DNA of 64,000 nt. It comes from Pristionchus mayeri (lineage: Eukaryota; Nematoda; Chromadorea; Rhabditida; Neodiplogasteridae). A program made the position numbers and the translations under genes. Where the stretch lies: assembly GCA_036245805.1 (NCBI GenBank), contig BTRK01000002.1, positions 3,716,689 through 3,780,688 of the forward strand, given 5' to 3'. The notes under the pieces were generated by a model that was given only the letters and a program-made list of their open reading frames with translations, did not search any database and had not been told where the DNA came from. Of this stretch, positions 23,699 through 37,100 are shown one piece after another (the stretch's first letter is position 1; each line of letters begins with the position of its first letter).

Positions 23699-24650
23699 AA
23701 ACCCAATTCGAAGCGGCTTGTACTTGGCAATTTTTACTCAAACTTCCCACTATGAAGAAAAAGTCGAAAAAATGACCTTTTCGAAACTCTGATTTTTCTT
23801 TTTGTACCGTTCAAATATTGTTGTTGGTGAAAAGTATGAGTAGAAAATCGTGTTTTGGAGCTTTGTTCTTTGAGGATGAGCGCGACGTGACAAGATATTT
23901 CAAAACTGTGAAAAATTTTGAATATAAATTTGTAATCAGAAAATGCTTGTACAACCATGCTCCAAAACACGATTTTCTACTCATACTTTTCACCAACAAC
24001 AATATTTGAATGTTACAAGAACACAGAGTTTCAGAACAAACATCAGAGTTTCAAGAAAGTCATTTTTTCACTTTTTCTTCATAGTTGCATGTTTGAGTAA
24101 AAATTGCCAAGTACAAGCCGCCTTGAATTGGGTTTTTATATTTTTATATTATACATAGGCACATGTTCATCCATATTCTGCATTAAAAAATTGTATCACT
24201 CTGCCACTTGATAGAGAAAATAATTTTAATTTTTAGTCAAAAGTGGTTTTCTCATTCGCCTGAATCCAATGTTTATCTAATCGTTCTGGAACATAAAATA
24301 TTTTGGAAATAATTTTCTACACATTTCTCCAGTGCCATCTTTCTAGCTCATCTGGGAGCTGAGATACATCATAGCCGGATGCCAAACCGGAAAATTCCTA
24401 AAAGCCGGTTCTGGGACAATTAATATTGTTCTTTCAAAAAGTCATGACAAGGGTAGTATTGCATCTTAGTTTGATCGATTTTAAATGGAAAGCCGGCTCT
24501 GGGACCTATGAACCATATTTATCGAAATCTTACATCTAGTGCATGCTAATACTGTAATACGAGCCGAATCTGGGCGAACTTTTTTGAAAATGTTCCCGAG
24601 GGGGTAATTTTCCATCCACTTACTCGTGATACACGTGTTATATTTTATTA
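23699..24650. repeat. Partial copy of the foldback family found whole at 44738-46013
   Basis: An inner palindrome (about 23705-24130, around TGAAAAGTATGAGTAGAAAA and its complement) is followed by only one outer arm (to about 24650, ending CCACTTACTCGTGATACACG). The left outer arm is missing; another foldback lies there instead. Sequence landmarks TTTTTACTCAAAC, GTTGTTGGTGAAAAGTATG and AAAGCCGGTTCTGGGAC are shared with the complete copy. Confidence 0.8.
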
Positions 24651-24896
24651 GTTTACTTCGATAATTTAATTTTACCGTTTTCATTTCATGTCATTGTACT
24701 ATTATTTCTCCAATAAAGTTGATTTTTCAATCAATCAATCAACCATTGTCATTGTATTTCATTTAGAGCTGCAGTGATGCACAGCAAATCATCTATGACT
24801 CTGTCAAGACGAGACATACGATAGTCAAACAAGTCACCATATCGGTAACGAATAATCTACTTTCACTAACAATCCATCACTAACAAGGTATTCAGG

Positions 24897-25908
24897 ATAA
24901 CCATATGAGGCCGTTTGCGATAGATTCAACAAATCGTAACGATGCCTCGGAACAGCCCAAAATACGTACCACATGAAAACAAGTTTTCTGGGGTAGTTTT
25001 CGATGCTGAACATCGTAGTCCACTTCATTTTGCATGAATCGCTCATTTGGTGTCGGTGTTGTGCCACTTCACTTTCGGCCAAACATACTTTCTTTGTCGT
25101 ATCATCTTTGAAATACATGATAGTAGCACGAAATTTCGCGTACCCGAGCAGAATTTCATGGCGAATCGAACGGTGTATTTCATTGATCATGAATGTTTCT
25201 CGCTATCGAGAAAACTCGATTTTTTGACTCGTTGAAGTGCGAGAAAGGAGACCTGAATCATTAGAACCGCTTTTTCATGCTGATTCGAATGATATAGGCA
25301 TGTCTGGGGTTTGGAGATGCCTCGCGAGCGCTATGCCTATTCTTCTGACTTTTTCCCCTTTTTCACTGTGGAAAAGCGGAATTAGAGGGCGAAGAATGAG
25401 AGGGAGGATCATTTCTCGATGAATTCCCCCCTCTCATTCCGCTTTTCCACAGTGAAAAGGGGTAAAAATCAGAAGAATAGGCATCGCGCTCGCGAGGCAC
25501 CTCCAAACCCCAGACATGCCTATATCATTCGAATCAGCGTGAAAATGCGGTTCTCATGATTCAGGTCTCTCTTCTCGCACTTCAACGAGTCAAAAAATCG
25601 ATTTTTCTCGATAGCGAGAAACATTCATGATCATTGAAATACACCGTTCGATTCGCCATGAAATTCTACTTGGGTACGCGAGATTTCGTTCTCAAACCGT
25701 GTATTTCAAAGATGATACGACAAAGAAAGTAGGTTTGGCCGAAAGTGAAGTGGCACCACACCGACACCAAATGAGCGATTCATGCAAAATGAAGTGGACT
25801 ACGATGTTCAGCATCTAAAACTACCCCAGAAAACATGTTTTCATGTGGTACGTATTTTGGGCTGTTCCGAGGCTTCGTCGAATCTATCGCGAACGGTCTC
25901 ATATATTA
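24897..25908. repeat. Foldback element, 1.0 kb
   Basis: A palindrome with centre near 25405 and almost no loop. The left arm holds CCACTTCACTTTCGGCCAAA and the right arm its near-complement at about 25736-25755; the centre pairs CTGTGGAAAAGCGGAATTAG with a close complement. No transposase frame. The outer edge motif TAGATTCAACAAATC also occurs at 21490. Confidence 0.87.
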
Positions 25909-26281
25909 ATTGTATTGGATGATTATATGTCCCATCTCGTATGGAAAGTGTGCTAAGATTGGGCTTTCCCAGTCTTGTGTTTTGACATGCAAAGCCAGGG
26001 TCGGATCGGGCTATGATCATGTGAGTGAAATGCATTTTTTCGGGAACTTTTATAGATCAGTGCCAGGCCCTAGCCCGTTGTCCGCACATGTGTATGCTGA
26101 GCAGGAGATGGAACATGTTGCTTCCTCTCACAGAGGGGGAGACCAGTTCCTGTCTTGTGCAGGGAAGTGGAAATATGAGTAAAATTGGGTCATGTAGCGG
26201 AGAAGGGCGTGGCTTGGCACGAAACTAGAAAAGTGCAAATTTTGGTTGCCAAAATTTTGCAATATTAACAATCATTTTTAG

Positions 26282-27008
26282 TTGCTGGAAACGAAGCTGA
26301 GTAAGGAAAAATGCGAAGATTTTTTCGAGTGTTTGAAGGAACTAATTCAAAGGACTAAATTCGAAATGGTTGTCCTTTTCAACACTTGGCCGAGTTCTGT
26401 TGTAATGTGCTCGAAAGCATTTACCGGAGGGACTATTATGACTGCGTCCTTTTATATGGACATAAAATATCATCTGGATAGGTAAACTACAACTTTTACT
26501 AATCAGAAGAAAACAACTGGAACAATGGAAAAAGAAACAAACTTACAGCTACATTGACTTGGCGCCATACATTGACATGGTCCGAAAATACCAGATAAGT
26601 GATGTTATGTATTTCACTTTCGGCTTCGGCATGGGTGAGTTGTACTCAATTAGTTAAAATAATTAACAGTATCTAATTTTAGAGTATGCACCGCTTCTGA
26701 TTAAATTGGCAGCAATTGCCAATAAAATTAACATTTTTGCTTGCGGAAGCGCTGATGGAACAGGATCTCCCTCAAAACCTATGGTTCCCATTAATATAGT
26801 TTCTCTCGCTCAAAAAATGCTAAACGAACTATGCGATCGCCTCATTTTTAGTGGATGTATTCCACAGCTTTCGCTTTCGGACGCTGAGCAATTACTTATG
26901 TTGAGTTGTTTGCTTACATTAATTTATTGGCACTTCATTGATAATTTTCACACCCCCTCTATCCCTTCCCATCAGAAAGGGATTGTGCAACCGAAAATCA
27001 GGGAATGA
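26282..27008 (+). CDS. 3' part of a gene related to the F-box gene at 31154-37558
   Basis: Three exons keep phase: 26282-26481, 26549-26634 and 26683 to a stop at 27008 (the last may instead be spliced further). Readable blocks are ECLKELIQRTKFEMVVLFN, YIDLAPYIDMVRKYQIS and APLLIKLAAIANKINIFACG, then IVSLAQKMLNELCDRLIF and LSLSDAEQLLMLS. The last two parts line up with FFSDLIRGRKRIKEVIISCE and EILIHLVSKSADIRI ... SDEVSLLTKAFE of the F-box gene, so the two are paralogues in their C-terminal half. No F-box exon is visible upstream, where a 1-kb foldback (24897-25908) sits. The gene is either truncated by that insertion or its first exons lie further left. Confidence 0.55.
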
Positions 27009-28455
27009 TACCTAGAAATGAGTGATGTAGAGGAGGAGGGAGGAGTGGGCCAATTTATTCTTGCGATTTATTGATCATATGAACTAGTCATAGTTCAATT
27101 TCAGTGCATACATCATAACGATAAGAAGTCCGTGCTGATTGCAAGAACACCTCGACTGGAAATTTAAGATAGGCAAGTCCAAGTCGGGAAATACGCGATG
27201 AAAGTTCGGAATGGAACATATAAAACGGAGATTGTGTAAATTAATTTGTTTATCCAAATATTCAATATTTTCCTTTTTTATTCTCAGCATCTACAATTCA
27301 AATCTTTGCTATTTGTATTTTTAATCTAAATTTTTGATAAATGTTTTCATCGGAAGTCGAAATCGAAGGATATAGAAAAGAGCGATGACATACGCTTGAA
27401 GTTGAAAACTTCTCAACATTGTTTGTTCATCAATTAGCAAACATACTAGCCCACTAATCCACTGAAGAAAAAAGTGACCAACGCAACTCTTTCTTTATCA
27501 CGTTCTCTTGTGAGAATGAGTGAGAAGGATCATGAGATGACGCCAATCAAGTATCTTTTCTTCCTCCCAGCCGCACCACACCCCTCCATATAAAACATGA
27601 ATGCATTTCTTTGCATTTTAAATTTAAAATATTTCGTATTAAATTCCGTTCGAGCTTGTTGACAATGGCAATGTTGGTGTGTAATGTGTTGTTATGATGC
27701 ACACAATGTCGGCATATACAATTTATTTGATGAGTCATTTGTCTAGACGAGGTCGCTCTAGACACATATTTGTTCATCGATTGTATGGAAACTATTTCCT
27801 ATGGTCGTTCATATATTTCTTATGAACTAATTGGTTAAAGCTCAAAATGTCAGCTTGCCCAGTCCCTGCCATATTCACAATTATTAAATGCTTGTCATGC
27901 ATAATGCCGAAAAGAATTTATAATGAGTCATTTCCTTCTTGTAACTTTTTTTCGAGAAGTGAGAGTGGCGCTTATAGGAGTGCGAATTCCGGGTATTATT
28001 CTGTTCTTTCCTAGCACGTTCCCGCCCGCCCTCCAGTGAGGGGGGAGGGTGTAGGAGGAAGAGACGAACACTCACTATTCGAACTTTAGTGACCATCGTG
28101 TACAGTATTGTTCGGTAAGTGCGAGGTCAAGTCAGTTCGCGATTTTTTATGCATGCACTCTATAGGCGAGATATGTGGTATGCCACGCAGCGACTTTCCG
28201 AGCAATAAGTCGATTTCATCGCATATCGAGCTCATAAGTCGTCAATTCTCAATTATCAGTGATGATTCATTAATTTCCGGCACTTGTTAACGTTATCTTA
28301 ATTTTCCATACTTCCTAGTTCCCAATATTATCTGAAGAAATCGACTACGAAGCCTGCATAAAGCAATCTTCTCATCATTGATAACCATTCAGTCACTAGT
28401 CGCCCATCAACCCCAGTGGTGCCATCCTTTCGTCTGACTGATTCTCTATTGCGAA
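27009..28455. other. Intergenic, no gene supported
   Basis: About 1.4 kb of AT-rich DNA with scattered short frames. A possible extra exon of the preceding gene begins after TTTCAG at 27104 but could not be phased. It presumably includes the promoter of the acetyltransferase gene. Confidence 0.4.
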
Positions 28456-29859
28456 ATGACGAGCTTTTCCGACAAGTTTTCTGTTCGTCAAGCAGTGATT
28501 GAAGACGCGCCATTCCTGATTGAATGCGCTCTTAACGGATTTATCAACGCTTGCCCTCACGCAAAGGTCATACATTATTATTTTTTAAAATAAAATATGA
28601 AAATTACATTTAAGGCATTCAAATTCACCAGAGAACACTCATACGATTTGTTCAGATGGATAGTGGAAAGTTCTCTGTACAGTCCCTATTCCGTAGTGGT
28701 CTACGATAAAGCTACGGGAAAGGTTTGAATCAGCATTAAATGAATCATCAACATTGGTTTTCAGTTGGCTGGATTCAATTTGTATTCCGTCTCTCATAGA
28801 GAAAATACAAAGGTATTTCGCAATATTTCCATGCATTTTGATGAAGTGGCTGAAAATACATTATTACTTTTCAAATGTAGCAAGATAAACACTGAAGTAG
28901 TGTGCTACAATATTCACGTTTGTTTCAGGATTTCGAACCGTTCATGCTTGATGTTGCTTCAATGCCTGAGAACATGCAAATTCACGGTAAATCTTGTTTT
29001 TGGATCCGCATGTCCTGAGTGTTTTCTCAGAAAGAATCCTGGATAACCTGAAACAGAAGATGTGGAGTTTTTATCCACATGTCGAGAAGGTAATAACTGT
29101 GTGGCTTAACTATGGATGCAGCTTCAGATATTGTTCCATTTTATTCAATGGTCAATCCAACAGATATGATCGAACATTTAACAGGTTCTCCACCAAGAGG
29201 TCGCGTTCGTGGATCCGCGATTCCAGCGTCAGGGAATTGCCGGCCACCTGACTTCACTGCTGAATATCGAACAGCTTAAGGTTTACATTAAATATTTCGT
29301 GTCGTCATCTCTTCATTTCCTATGATCTCTCGTTAGTGGACCATTTTGAATTAGTTGCTCGAGAAAATGATGCAATTGAGACACATTTGGCCTGTCTAAT
29401 CTGAAAAGAAATGTGCGAGAAAATTTGCGCAAAAAGTTCAGAAGTTCGTTCGTGAACTTTTTACGCAACTTTTCACGCACATTTTCTGACAGATTAAACG
29501 GGCCGATTGACTCGAAATACGAAATCTACTCAATGCTTAGCAGGAGTGTTTTGTTTCGAGAAATGTAATTTTATTTTCGATTTTAAAATTTCAGGTTGAT
29601 GGCTTCGGAGGAATTCAATCGGAAGCAACTTCGTATGCGAATCAACAACTGTTGACGAAATTCGGATATAAAAAACTATCGGAAACCAATCCGTAAGAGT
29701 TGAAATTTTGATTTTTTTCAGTTTGTTGTTGAATAATTGTTAAGTGAATTTTCGAAAAATAATGTTTGCAGCAAGGATTATTATTGGTCTGATGGGAGCC
29801 CCATTATCTTACCCGATGAGACGAAATCGATGGAATTGTTCTTCTTACCTTTTAATTAA
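28456..29859 (+). CDS. GNAT-family N-acetyltransferase, 8 exons, 221 aa
   Basis: Exons 28456-28566, 28615-28722, 28765-28812, 28929-28986, 29031-29089, 29185-29280, 29595-29692, 29772-29859; all junctions keep phase. GNAT enzymes move an acetyl group from acetyl-CoA to an amine. The N-terminal block FSVRQAVIEDAPFLIEC is the usual first strand and helix. Exon 6 holds the acetyl-CoA binding motif A: VAFVDPRFQRQGIAGHL, with the RxxGxA/G loop. Exon 7, IQSEATSYANQQLLTKFGY, is the conserved C-terminal helix and strand seen in nematode members of this family. The substrate cannot be told from the sequence. Length is normal for a single-domain GNAT. Intron 6 (29281-29594) holds a small foldback. Confidence 0.88.
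29385..29508. repeat. Short relative of the 11380-12449 foldback, in an intron
   Basis: GAAATGTGCGAGAAAATTTG and CACGCACATTTTCTGACAGATTAAAC form a palindrome of about 120 bp; both ends match the ends of the large element next to ODC. It lies in intron 6 of the acetyltransferase gene and looks like an internally deleted derivative. Confidence 0.78.
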
Positions 29860-31153
29860 TTAATATGCATGGAAATTATTAAGTTCATGATTTGTTTTGT
29901 ATGCGCAAAATATGCAACTGATTTTTGACTTCAGAAATTTTAATTTGTAAATTTGTATATCATTGTATAATATTATACAAATGTAATATCACACATTTCA
30001 TCGAAAGGCTTAGAATTGTTACATGTATCTGAACACGCAGAGTTAGTTTCCTATAATTTGTATTAACCGTCATGTTTATTGACAGAATATATCACTGCAA
30101 ACCATGCGAAGTGAGCTCACTACGAGTTGTTATCTTAGCCTTTAAATTTTCTTGCCACTTTATTACAGTACCTGAACCAGTTTGTTTTATTACTATATTT
30201 ACATTAAGTAATTATAATGTATTCAGCATGGGATATAGTACATAAAATGTCGTGGGAGACTGAGTACAACGACTGGAAATGTCTAAATCGTCGGTTTAAT
30301 ACTCACCTTCTTGAAGAAGAGGAGATACTTCGACCCTCCACAGCACTGATTGCAGTTTTTTTGTCTGTACTCCCCTATCCTTTCCACCGATTTCACCGTG
30401 TCAAACATTCGATCTAACTTTTTCGTCGCGAAAAGTTATCGTTTATCGTAGTATTGCCATTAAATGATTATTCTCACTGCTCCGCAAATATAAATACAGA
30501 TTCGCGTATCTATGTTGCAAAACAAGCGCGAATTCCAAACGTGTTTTTGAGCAATACATGGAGGAGGAGAACTAGGGATTGCAACGCACACGCAGACTAA
30601 TCGTGTGCGCGGCGCAATTGGCGGGAGTGATCTGAAGCCAGCATTAACATTTTCGAATTGGATATTGCATAAAACGCGCAATATGGCCGTAATATGGCTG
30701 CCAGAAGTCTTACAACCCTCTGGCAGCCCTCCAAATAGCGTCATTGTCAATATCTTGAATATTCCTCTCTCTTTTTCGTTGGTTGCTCTATTCTGTGATG
30801 TAACCAACATTCAATGAGTGTCCATTTAACGCCTTCGCTATTTATTATGATAATGATCTTATTTGAAAAATGTCTGATTTTTGTGTAGTACAATGAAAAT
30901 TACTGCGATTTTCGATGATTTACTCCACTGGGCGTCCCTTGATTAAACGAACTTCCGATATCTCTATTATTATTTTCTAGTATTAGTTTGATGTGTTCGT
31001 TCAAATGATAACACTAAATCGTTCACTGTGGCCATTCAGTTGTTCCCATTATAATTATGCCAACTTATTTATTTTATTTTATAAAATTATTGTTTTCGGA
31101 AGAAAAAATCGCAGTCTTCTTTTACAATGTATTTCTAGGATAATTCAAGGAAC
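29860..31153. other. Intergenic, no gene supported
   Basis: About 1.3 kb between the acetyltransferase and F-box genes. Frames of 66-116 codons on both strands near 30460-30810 overlap each other and show no motif. The F-box gene's promoter should lie at the right end. Confidence 0.4.
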
Positions 31154-34100
31154 ATGTCACTGAGCCGCCCTCTCCACGAGTTCACTAAGCGCGCAAAAAT
31201 AGTGACACCGGTACGCTAAATCATTATGCGCGATACAGAGATTGCAAATTAAATTTCAGTTTCCATTCTTCGAACTTCCCAATGAGATTATTGCGAAAAT
31301 TATTGAGAAGTTGAGCAAGACGGATCGCTCTAAGCTGCTATTCATTAACTGGCGAATGGACGGATTGTTAAAGGACACCAAGTTGTATAGCCGGTTCACC
31401 AAACTTATTGTCAATGCGGTATGTTTCAAATGTATTTTGTTTTTATAATATTATGGACAAATCCAAAGATTGTTCTAGAAAATTCCCAATTTCTTTCATA
31501 GTTACAGTACCGTGCAAAAGTATTGCAACAAAATTGTTTTTGCCATAACTTTCTTCTAGGATGAGATATCGACTCATTGTTTGGAGTGATCGGTAGGTAA
31601 ACATAATGCGCATATAGCACCACGGTTGATACAGCCACTGAGCTCTGGATACGGTATTCATTCTTCATATTTGAGATCGAGGAAAAATTATGTAGGGTAC
31701 GCAGATATTTCCTATGATGCCCCATTTCGTGTGGTGGAAGCACAACTGCCTGTGCATAGAATCCACTGCATTGGACCGATTTCGCAATCTCTGGGAATAT
31801 CGATTTATCGATTTTGCGAAACCTCCAAATTTTTGAAAAATGAGTATATCTTTGCTCTACGACGAGCTACATCTCCCAAATTTGTCATATGAGATGACAT
31901 AACGATGTAACAATAATGCCCCGAATATTGGGCAGATTGAATGATCGGCGCGAAATTTCGAAAACAATTGGGCAAATTTTTCGCCTGATAGCGGACTTTG
32001 CGATGCGTGAAGCTACAAATCTAATTTTTGGTTGTCAGATGTAGAAAGTATTATTGACAAAACCTACAAGGCAGTTTTCTTTTTGGAGCATTTTCCCCGT
32101 TGTTACTGTCCAAAAAACTGGTCGAATTTTTAGCGGATCGAGTCATGAGAAGTGGACACACTCAGAACTTTTTCTCGTCTATTGAGATAATTTGCACTTG
32201 AATCAACCAGGCTAATGCGGAATAGTGAATAACTCGACCAATCAATGCTCGTGACATGATCTGGTGTGAATCCGAGATGATTCATTTTGAACTCACTCAT
32301 CATTTTACAATCTCGCACTCTCAATTTCCATTCATTTCATCGCTGATATAAAGCTTCAAAATGATCCAAAAAGAAAACTGTCTTGTAGGTTTTGTCAATA
32401 ATACTTTCTACATCTGACAACCAAAAATTAGATTTGTAGCTTCACGCATCGCAAAGTCCGCTATCAGGCGAAAAATTTGCCCAATTGTTTTCGAAATTTC
32501 GCGCCGATCATTCAATCTGCCCAATATTCGGGGCATTGTTGTTACATCGTTATGTCATCTCATATGACAAATTTGGGAGCTGTAGCTCGTCGTAGAGCAA
32601 AGATATACTCATTTTTCAAAAATTTGGAGGTTTCGCAAAATCGATAAATCGATATTCCCAGAGATTGCGAAATCGGTCCAATGCAGTGGATTCTATGCAC
32701 AGGCAGTTGTGCTTCCACCACACGAAATGGGGCATCATAGGAAATATCTGCGTACCCTACATAATTTTTCCTCGATCTCAAATATGAAGAATGAATACCG
32801 TATCCAGAGCTCAGTGGCAGTATCCACGTCAACCGTGGTGCAATATGCGCATGATGTTTACCTACCGATCGCTCCAAACAATGAGTCGATATCTCATCCT
32901 AGAAGAAAGTTATTGCAAAAACGATTTTGTTGCAATACTTTTGCACGGTACTGTAATTATGTGGGAAGGGACAATTGCCCAACTCGTCGCCGTTCGCTTG
33001 CAATTTAGCACATCGACTTGTGAGTTATTTCATTGTAACCAGTATCTCATGCACATATTAGTTTTGTTACAAGGCGAACTTGAGTTTCACTCCAAATCGG
33101 CGTATATGTCATGGCCACGTTAACACTCGCGTGGTACTAAAGTGCATCCTGATATCCAACATCATTCGTTGTTGCCCAATCAACTCAGATCTTTTAGCGC
33201 TAGATTGGGGAATTTATACTCTCTTTAGCACACACTATCGTAGATCTGTCCGACCAAGGGAAATAAAACATCGATGCAGCAAACTTCATCTGGCTAACCA
33301 ACGACATTACTTTTCAAAGTATTATAATTTCTTTTAGAACGAAGATAAGACCCTATGTTAACGACAGTTGTAAAGTGTGACTGGCCTATATTGTATTGGT
33401 AATGTTGAGACTGATCAACCATTAATTGCCTATTAGAAATATGCGCGGAATCAGAATTTGAGTTTTCATGACGATTATCAAGATAAGTTATGTTGGTACT
33501 GTTATGTTGGTACCGATAGTTTTTGGGATTTCAATTATTTATGAAAGTGAACTACCTTTCTAGTACAAGTCAAAATTCCATTTCGGAGAGAATGCGGGTC
33601 TCCATTCATGAACAGGGTTTTTCGGATTTTAGGTGTCCAATGTAGAACATCGAAATACACACTTTTGACTTTTTTGTGCTAGCCACGTGGTTCGGGCGGT
33701 TTTTTCGTGCTAAAATTAACGAACAACCCTTAACCTATCACTCACTTATTAGGAATATTGTCGATGTCGCTACTTTTTCTAGGGTGAACCGTTCCTGAAG
33801 GCCCTCCATATCAGCGTTTTCGACATTTTCATTGAAAAATAATTCAGGTGCAAATGTCACTTTTTAGATGAGAAAGCCAAGTGGGCTCTTAAATATCGTT
33901 GCAATAGAGTAATGTTGCAGTAAGTAATGATAACAGCGCCCATAGGTAGCTGTCTGTCTCGTTAATCCGCAAAACAGGTGATTTGTTCGAGAGAACTCTG
34001 ATTTTTCTAAGCACCCGTGATTCATTGACCTATACGAAGCGTATACTGCATTCCACAGCTTTATCTTTTTGAAACTAGGTAGTGCACGCCTGGAGCTTCT

Positions 34101-37100
34101 GAATAAACTTTATGAGCTTCTATCTAAAAATGTTTCGGCAAAGTACTGCAATTTTATAAGAAAATCAATATTTTTCTGAAAAATCCAAAGTTACGCAGAC
34201 CTTGATTTCTCGCAAAGTAGACTTATTTGCACTAGTTGAAATATATTATTCTAAAGGATTAACATGGCCCTATATATCGACATCAGTACAACATATGGTT
34301 ATTTTAGCAAAAGAAACTGCACGAACTCAAAGTTGAGAGCCAAAATCGCGCAAAACTTTAGGCTCAACCTAATATATTCTCATGCCGTTGATAAGAATCA
34401 TTTTTGCAGTAACGACAAAGCGAGATTTGCCTTTCAGAAAAACAACTTTTTGGCATTTGACAACGGTTAAGTACTCGATATCAGCTATGTGTCTTCTCAA
34501 AAGCAATATTGCATCTCTGCTATATCTTATACGTATTTTCCCGTTTGCAAGTCTTATGTATATTATTGGGAAATTGAATCATTATACCGCGAGGAGATAG
34601 CAAGGGATCCTTTCGTTCCCATCGTAGAAGCCGAAGTCGTTCAAATACTTCGGTATTTCAAATCAGGCAAAGCTCCGGGAAGGGATGGTATCACAGGAGA
34701 AATGCTCCGAGTGGGGGTAGATCAGTTAGTTCCCACTCTCACCAATCTCTTTAACAACATCATTTTGGGTTCTATTCCTCTGGGATTTGGGGATTCTCGC
34801 ACAATTCTTCTACCAAAATCTGGGGATCCAACTCTTACAAAAAACTACAGACCTATTAGTCTGCTTCCTGTTTTGCAGAAAGCGCTAACTGGGCTGCTCA
34901 ACAAGAGGTATGGATCGGTACTGGATGGAAATAGAAGCTGGGAACAAATGGGATTCAGACGTGGTCATTCCACAGTTGACGCTATCCACACTCTAAAGTC
35001 TGTCATTGCTCACTGTGTCGACTATAGGCTGCCGATCTATCTGCTTTTTGTAGACATTTCGAAGGCCTTTGACAGTGTATACACGGAAGCGGTGTTCAAG
35101 GCGATAGAGTTAGAAGGGATTCCCTCGGAAGTCGTTTCTTTCCTCGCAAGCCTTTCCCAGGAAAGTAGAAATGTGGTGGTGGTTAATGGCAAGGAGGTCA
35201 ACATAAAGGTGGGAAGGGGTGTGCGACAAGGTGATTGTTTGTCACCTAGGCTATTCACTGCGGTTCTAGATATGGCACTCCGTCGGCTAAATTGGGCAAA
35301 TAAGGGAGTAAGTATCAATGGTCGGTTTCTGTCCCATATTCTTTTCGCTGATGATGCCGTTCTCATTTCTCACGATGAACGACAGATTCAGACGATGGGA
35401 AGGGAATTAGAGCGTGTACTTGCTACAGTGGGATTGGGTCTCAATGGCGATAAAACTGTCGGAATGAGTTCCAAGCCTGATCCAAGGGATGTAAGAATAG
35501 GAGGAAAAGTAGTAAAATTGCAAGATAAGGTGGTCTACTTGGGAAGCGCAATCGCAGTCAGCGGAAATGATGACTGTGAAATCACCCGACGCATTCAAGC
35601 TGGTTTTGGTGCTTTCCACAAACACCGCACTTTTCTTATCAACAAGGGTATTCCAATGGCACATAAACGTCGGCTTTTCAACGGCTGCATACTTCCCGCT
35701 GTGGTTTACGGTTGTGAATGTTGGGCGCTGACCAAAGCACAAATGAATCGATTATCGGTGGCTCAAAGAAAAATGGAACGTTGGATGGTTGGCTGTACTG
35801 TGCTCGATCATGTCTCTAATGAGAGGTTGCGAGATTCAACTAGGGTTCAGGACTTCGTTCGCACTGCTCAGAAAAGGAAATGGTTTTGGTTGCATAAGAT
35901 CGCGAATGATGATTGCCGGAAGTGGAGCCGATCTGTGATCGAATGGATTCCGCGGAGAAAGAGGAGCCGCGGCCGCCCAATCACGAGATGGAGCGACTCT
36001 TTCCGCAAAGCAACAGGCCCAAATTTTCTCAATCAAGCACGAAGCTCTAACTGGAACACCATGCACATCAGAGCTCTCGCCTGATCTCCCGAGAATATAA
36101 TGACCTCTAGATAAATGTGTTAAAATCGTAAATCATTATTCAACAATGCTTACACGGAGAAATTGGTGGTCCAGGTATATTGCAATTTGATATACATTTT
36201 TTAAAAGACTATGTCACCTTATTAATTTAGTGTAGTATTGATACTCTTACATATGCGAAACTCAAGTCAATATTCAAAAATATCGGTTTCGATCAACTGG
36301 AAGTGAAACTGTCCGGAGAACACGCAGGCAGGTTGGTACTGGTGAAACTATCCACATTAAATGCATTGCGTTATCAAACACATGATCAAACGCTACAATT
36401 ATACAATTTATTATTAATGATGATTTGTCTGTGCAAACAGTAAAATTTAAAAATTGCAGTTTCTTCAGCGATCTCATTCGTGGCCGCAAGAGGATTAAAG
36501 AAGTTATAATATCTTGTGAGAATGGTCAGAATGACATCGATGAAACAAAGAAATCTCTTCTCGGTCTTCCGTTCATGGGAAGATGCGTAATTTCAGTAAG
36601 TAATGATTATTTCAAACAACCAAATCGCGATTCATGGTTATTATTATTGTTGTATGCTTGCGTACCCTTAGGGAGTGGGGAGTTATAGAGTTTATCGATG
36701 ATTAAATAGAAGAATACCAAACCGCAACCAGAGCGACGAGAAGTAACACAAGAATTGACGAAAAATAAGGAGGATAGCGGGGGCGTGACAAATAGAGAGT
36801 ACATGGTGTGCGGCGAGTTTTAGTAAGGACAATAAACGGATGGGTATGACGGGTCAGATTTATAACTTAGGGTCGTACACAGCAATTATTAATATTATTA
36901 TGATATTATTCTCATAATATTATTAATAATTCATTTTCAGATCCCATATGCGCTCGATGAGGAGATTCTCATACACCTTGTATCCAAGTCTGCTGACATC
37001 AGAATAAAAAAAAGTTCTTATCCATCCGATGAAGTTTCCCTGCTTACTAAAGCATTCGAGGTATGTTTTGAAAGAAATTAAACAAAATAAATCAGTGAAG

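Noticed and set aside
29090..29184. An extra acetyltransferase exon reading IVPFYSMVNPTDMIEHLT
   Set aside because: Its phase does not fit either neighbour. Joining 29089 directly to 29185 keeps phase and gives a continuous acetyl-CoA-binding motif.
31443..33008. Open frames of 88-110 codons on both strands between 31443 and 33008
   Set aside because: They are mirror images of each other because they lie in the two arms of a palindrome. Frames repeated this way reflect the repeat, not a conserved protein.
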